From: Symsagittifera roscoffensis
Taxonomy: Eukaryota; Xenacoelomorpha; Acoela; Convolutidae
Direction of reading: 5' to 3'
Length of the DNA stretch: 64,000 nt
NCBI RefSeq assembly: GCF_963678635.1
Contig: NC_087062.1
Coordinates: 79,673,200-79,737,199 of the forward strand
Numbering within the stretch: position 1 is the stretch's first letter; each line of letters opens with the position of its first letter. The notes under the pieces are model-generated. The model searched no databases. It was given only the letters and a program-made list of their open reading frames with translations, and was not told the origin of the DNA. The translations under genes were made by a program, and so were the position numbers. This document shows positions 63,991 through 64,000 of this stretch, in pieces.

Positions 63991-64000
63991 AAATTATGGC

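Overview
The window looks like metazoan (eukaryotic) nuclear DNA, A+T-rich and almost entirely built from repeats. I see no operons and no recognisable RNA genes. The one convincing host coding segment is a minus-strand exon at 2924-3055. It encodes 44 residues with an unbroken heptad pattern, starts with an ATG in good context and ends at a consensus GT donor. It fits the alternative first exon of a short tropomyosin isoform. Together with LINE-type and Ty3/gypsy-type retroelements this suggests an animal. I cannot name the species; a cnidarian is a guess only.

Layout. 1-2780: two decayed plus-strand LINE remnants, inside what would be the intron downstream of the tropomyosin exon. 3100-6927: directly duplicated non-coding repeat blocks, one inverted relative of an array unit, and strong palindromes. 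6928-34611: a 27.7 kb tandem array of two related unit types, A (about 1776 bp) and B (about 1859 bp). They form a higher-order repeat A-A-B (5411 bp twice), with exact edges, a unit carrying a 1.25 kb deletion, and local duplications. Every A unit carries the 3' end of a LINE with the same inactivating frame break, so the array grew from dead mobile-element pieces.

34612-60350: minus-strand wreckage of a Ty3/gypsy-like retroelement. Reading right to left it holds gag with two zinc knuckles, protease, reverse transcriptase, RNase H, the integrase zinc-binding domain, a coiled coil, and an SGNH/GDSL-hydrolase-like module. Protease-to-RT and integrase-to-SGNH segments recur two or three times head to tail with no LTRs between them. 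They are interleaved with two copies of a 2.1 kb block (P1, P2) from a second, unrecognised element. All integrase copies lack the catalytic core and the copies carry different lesions, so none looks autonomous.

60416-61124: a 366 bp-period direct duplication with TG...CA ends in the minus orientation for one copy. 61577-61880: a degenerate minisatellite. 61881-63160: nothing recognisable. 63161-63590: degenerate tandem repeats. 63745-63990: an inverted copy of the repeat family also present at 3.5 kb, 5.5 kb and inside the array.

The best candidate for something undescribed is the A-A-B higher-order repeat array, whose birth junctions and later exchanges can be read directly. Second is the retroelement carrying one or two SGNH-like modules downstream of a core-less integrase. 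Similarities and repeat boundaries were judged by eye, without alignment software.
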